26,122 nucleotides of DNA from a virus, in IMG/VR virus record IMGVR_UViG_3300013285_000065, positions 1 to 26,122 of that record; one strand, given 5' to 3'. The notes under the pieces are model-generated. The model ran no database searches. It had not been told where the DNA came from and saw only the letters and a list, made by a program, of their open reading frames with translations. Positions 23,779 to 26,122 of this stretch are shown here, in pieces; positions within the stretch are counted from its first letter, which is position 1, and every line of letters starts with the position of its first letter. Made by a program: the position numbers and the translations under genes.

Positions 23779-24227
23779 TAGATTAACTCCACTAAATCGA
23801 ACACAGTTTGTAGTTTGGTGCGTATAGTTTTACTTGAAAAACTATTGCGCAAGCCTTGATGCAAGGGTTTTGGTGCACGATCCACAGTGCTCCATGCCCA
23901 CCCTTGATGCTCATCACTGAGCTGGGGCACAAATTCAGTGTCTATCACACACAAATAGGTGTGGAAATTAAACACCTTGTCGTTGGACACAAATGTTTCC
24001 AATGGAATTGTTTTTATTATGTTGGGTACACTGCCAATTTCTTCGGCAATTTCTCGCTGTAGGCCTTGCCATGGTGTTTCACCAACAATGTTAGTGCCAC
24101 CCACCAGTCCCCATGTGCCTTCATGCTTGCCGCTGGCCTTTTGTAATAACAAGAAACGTCGTGTGGATTTGGCGTAGAACAATGCTCCGCTACAAACTAT
24201 CCTATCTGTTACAAAACTATTCTCCAT
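23778..24227 (-). CDS. Nudix hydrolase
   Basis: A 149-residue protein with a Nudix box: G44, E50, then R58-E59-I-A-E62-E63-I-G65 (GX5EX7REUXEEXGU), in which only the last hydrophobic position is Ser. The box lies in the normal place after a strand with LLLQKASGKHEGTWGLVGG, and length is typical. Such enzymes cleave nucleoside diphosphates linked to another moiety, using Mg2+ on the box glutamates. Possible substrates include oxidised or modified nucleotides, ADP-ribose or NAD(H)-type compounds; none can be chosen from the sequence. It overlaps the gp15-like gene by 19 nt and the DUF6065-like gene by TAATG. It may be a housekeeping phage gene unrelated to the oxygenases. Confidence 0.85.
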   Translation of the reverse strand: MENSFVTDRIVCSGALFYAKSTRRFLLLQKASGKHEGTWGLVGGTNIVGETPWQGLQREIAEEIGSVPNIIKTIPLETFVSNDKVFNFHTYLCVIDTEFVPQLSDEHQGWAWSTVDRAPKPLHQGLRNSFSSKTIRTKLQTVFDLVELI

Positions 24228-25729
24228 GATCCAGCGTTGTACGTACCCTCAAAGCTCTTGTTCCATGAGATACCATTCCACATGTACTGAGCACTTGTAT
24301 ATGTATTTGTTTGCCACACCATGGTGTCGTGAAACTGACTGGAATTAAACACCACATTCCACTGGACTCCGTTCCATTCTACAATATCGTTTGTTTTTGC
24401 TATCAACGTGCCCCATACAGTGCTGTAATTTGTAGCGGCAGTGCCGGGAGTACCAGTCCATTGGGTGTTTTTAAGATTGTCGGCGGATCCAATATCTTCA
24501 ATCAGCAGGAGCCTTAATCCTAAAATAACAGGTTGATCAGTTTGTTCAGTACCCGTTGGGCGCAATGGATCATAGGTTAGTGGATTTACGATAGCATCAA
24601 ATGTTCCAGGACTGTTGGGACGATTGCTACCAACAGCGTTGTAGCCCGGCATATTATCCAACTTGCCTGAGCTGTCAATTCCGGTATTACTCACCAGCGT
24701 ATCTGGGTTCCAATTGACACGCAATATACTGGTATCCATCGGATCAACGGCAACTGTTCCTATCACTTCTGTGTTGTTGTATTGTGTCAAATAGATACTG
24801 GTAGACCCTGCAACATATTTTCCAGGATAACTGTTAAAGATTTCAGTCCAATCAATTGGCGGAGTTAGTCTAGTGGGATTTGGATCCATGGTGGGTTCAT
24901 TTGGCATTAATGAGCCAGCCGGACCTAATACAAGCACTGTATTTGCATACACTTCTATCCTATAGTCAGCTATAGTTGTAACATGCACATCAATAAAATT
25001 ACCAAAGCTAACGGTAGAAGTTTCTGGGTCTGTCCCAAGGCCTTCAATGTATGTGCCGCTAGTGGCACTTGATCCGTACAAACTAGAAACAATTTTTGTA
25101 ATGACTCCTAGATGTTTGACTTTGACTGGAGGATTGATCCATATAGGAGTTGATACTTTTAATGTGGCAATATCGTTGCCACTGTCGTTGCCCACGGGCA
25201 CTGTGCGACTGCTCCAACTTATATCTAACAAATTAAGCACAGTAATACTGGTCCAGTCAATGTAGTTGTCATTGGTCTGTAATTCCAAACTGGGATTAAA
25301 CAGCACCAGCATCTGCTCAAGAATTTGTAATTTTTGTTCAGTACTTGAGCTCCAGATATCCACTTTTAATTTGAGATCAAATGGCGTTGGCATCAGTCGT
25401 TCAATGGTATAATTCTTACCTTGTCCTTGGGTGTACGTGCCATTGGCAATGTCTCGTTCTCGTATGTGTACTTTGTCCACAAACGTTTGGTCAGCTAGGC
25501 GATCTCGATCCATGCTTAGACTTTCTACATAAACAGCAATGCGTGGAATACTGTTTACTTTGTTTTCACTGTTGCCGCGAATAATACTGGCCACCTGCCT
25601 ATCTGGGTCGCCATACATGACTGGTATTCTATGTAAGCTACCGTCTCCGTATTTGACCACAAAGTTACTGAACACACGAATAACCTGTGTGATATATCGT
25701 CTTACTTGACCGTCGTAAAAAAATTGCAT
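24209..25729 (-). CDS. Proximal tail sheath stabiliser, T4 gp15-like, with C-terminal extension
   Basis: A 506-residue protein. The first about 215 residues fit the T4 gp15 family pattern: FFYDGQVRRYITQVIRVFSN, RIPVMYGDPDRQVASII, NSIPRIAVYVESLSMDRDRL, YTIERLMPTPFDLKLKVDIW, EQKLQILEQMLVLFNPSLEL and STPIWINPPVKVKHLGVIT. In T4, gp15 (272 residues) caps the sheath at the tail terminus and joins tail to neck. The remaining about 290 residues are Thr/Asn/Trp-rich and beta-like, ending in a Trp-rich segment (for example SAQYMWNGISWNKSFEGTYN), and are not part of the standard gp15 core. The gene starts by TAATG overlap with the upstream partial gene. It is a strong sign of a T4-like phage. Confidence 0.78.
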   Translation of the reverse strand: MQFFYDGQVRRYITQVIRVFSNFVVKYGDGSLHRIPVMYGDPDRQVASIIRGNSENKVNSIPRIAVYVESLSMDRDRLADQTFVDKVHIRERDIANGTYTQGQGKNYTIERLMPTPFDLKLKVDIWSSSTEQKLQILEQMLVLFNPSLELQTNDNYIDWTSITVLNLLDISWSSRTVPVGNDSGNDIATLKVSTPIWINPPVKVKHLGVITKIVSSLYGSSATSGTYIEGLGTDPETSTVSFGNFIDVHVTTIADYRIEVYANTVLVLGPAGSLMPNEPTMDPNPTRLTPPIDWTEIFNSYPGKYVAGSTSIYLTQYNNTEVIGTVAVDPMDTSILRVNWNPDTLVSNTGIDSSGKLDNMPGYNAVGSNRPNSPGTFDAIVNPLTYDPLRPTGTEQTDQPVILGLRLLLIEDIGSADNLKNTQWTGTPGTAATNYSTVWGTLIAKTNDIVEWNGVQWNVVFNSSQFHDTMVWQTNTYTSAQYMWNGISWNKSFEGTYNAGSWRIVL

Positions 25730-26122
25730 TAGAAATCTGCCCTAGGTTTAAGTACCTTACTGATACTTTGACGCTGTTCTTCTCTGTTGTTATAGAATGT
25801 CACAGTCCAAATTCCTGTAAATGGAATTACTTCTTGCGCACTATCGTCTAGCACACCACTTGGATTATCACTAGCGGCACCGCCACCGTCTTCTTTTTGC
25901 GTGTTAGTGGGTGGATAACTTTGTAGTGCTCCACCGCCGTCCACACTATCTGTGACAGGTACTAGTGGTAAATTGATTTGTATGCATGGTGTAACAACCC
26001 CATCCAAATTTGTATACTGGTAACTTGTAAATAGACCAACATGATCACTCAATGCATACGCCAGTGTGGTTGTTTGGTATTTTAATACCACATATGCACT
26101 GGTGGCAAATGTAAATGGCACA
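25729..26122 (-). CDS. Virion/neck-type protein, 5' end at or beyond window edge
   Basis: At least 130 residues reach the right edge; a GTG at 26121 could be a start but the gene is best treated as partial. Visible sequence: a beta-rich N-terminal part (FATSAYVVLKYQTTTLAYAL), a Gly/Asp/Pro-rich linker (DSVDGGGALQSYPPTNTQKE, then DGGGAASDNPSG), and a second beta part with IWTVTFYNNREEQRQSISKV. In T4-like genomes the gene next to gp15 on this side is usually gp14, the neck protein, so a neck or head-tail joining role is possible by synteny only. I do not recognise a family signature. Its stop overlaps the gp15-like start (TAATG), so they are probably co-translated. Confidence 0.45.
   Translation of the reverse strand, partial: VPFTFATSAYVVLKYQTTTLAYALSDHVGLFTSYQYTNLDGVVTPCIQINLPLVPVTDSVDGGGALQSYPPTNTQKEDGGGAASDNPSGVLDDSAQEVIPFTGIWTVTFYNNREEQRQSISKVLKPRADF

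Noticed and set aside
1-26122. tRNA genes, CRISPR arrays, insertion sequences, integrase or attachment sites
   Set aside because: Coding density is nearly complete, gaps are under 100 nt, and reading by eye showed no cloverleaf, spaced repeats or transposase motifs. A tRNAscan-SE run would settle the tRNA question.

Overview
The window looks like part of the genome of a T4-like contractile-tailed phage (myovirus, Caudoviricetes), probably aquatic. The evidence is a very compact layout with overlapping stop and start codons, an exact T4-type late promoter (TATAAATA), tail-fibre/adhesin genes of the type common in marine phages, and a protein resembling the T4 gp15 tail sheath stabiliser. It has moderately low GC. 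I see no tRNA, rRNA, integrase, transposase or CRISPR array. The host cannot be read from the sequence; cyanobacteria or other aquatic bacteria are plausible by analogy with phages that carry similar genes.

Layout. (1) 1-7803, + strand: virion and tail-fibre genes. These are a large beta-rich adhesin cut by the window edge, two small fibre/knob-type proteins, three tandem paralogous glycine-rich fibre-tip proteins and a small assembly-protein-like gene. They end at a strong intrinsic terminator (7823-7846). (2) 7869-17506, + strand: a late promoter followed by 14 tightly packed genes. They are a flavin-dependent halogenase, a DUF6065-like protein, a small coiled-coil protein, and eleven consecutive genes that all look like double-stranded beta-helix (cupin/2-oxoglutarate Fe(II)) oxygenases from several distinct subfamilies. 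(3) 17507-22280, - strand: three more flavin-dependent halogenases in overlapping tandem, then a 71-aa unknown. (4) 22361-22951, + strand: a lone twelfth 2OG-oxygenase-like gene. (5) 22948-26122, - strand: an apparent neck/virion protein (partial), a gp15-like tail sheath stabiliser with a long extra C-terminal part, a Nudix hydrolase, and a second DUF6065-like paralogue.

How it may work. The main feature is an island of about 16 kb with four FAD-dependent halogenase homologues, twelve oxygenase-fold proteins and two DUF6065-like proteins, set between virion genes. The + strand arm sits behind a late promoter, so its products would appear with virion proteins rather than during early takeover of the host. 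This suggests (inference) oxidative or halogenating tailoring of virion proteins, of a small molecule, or of late host targets. Halogenase, DUF6065-like protein and oxygenase genes occur together in both arms, which supports a shared pathway. Substrates cannot be deduced from sequence alone.
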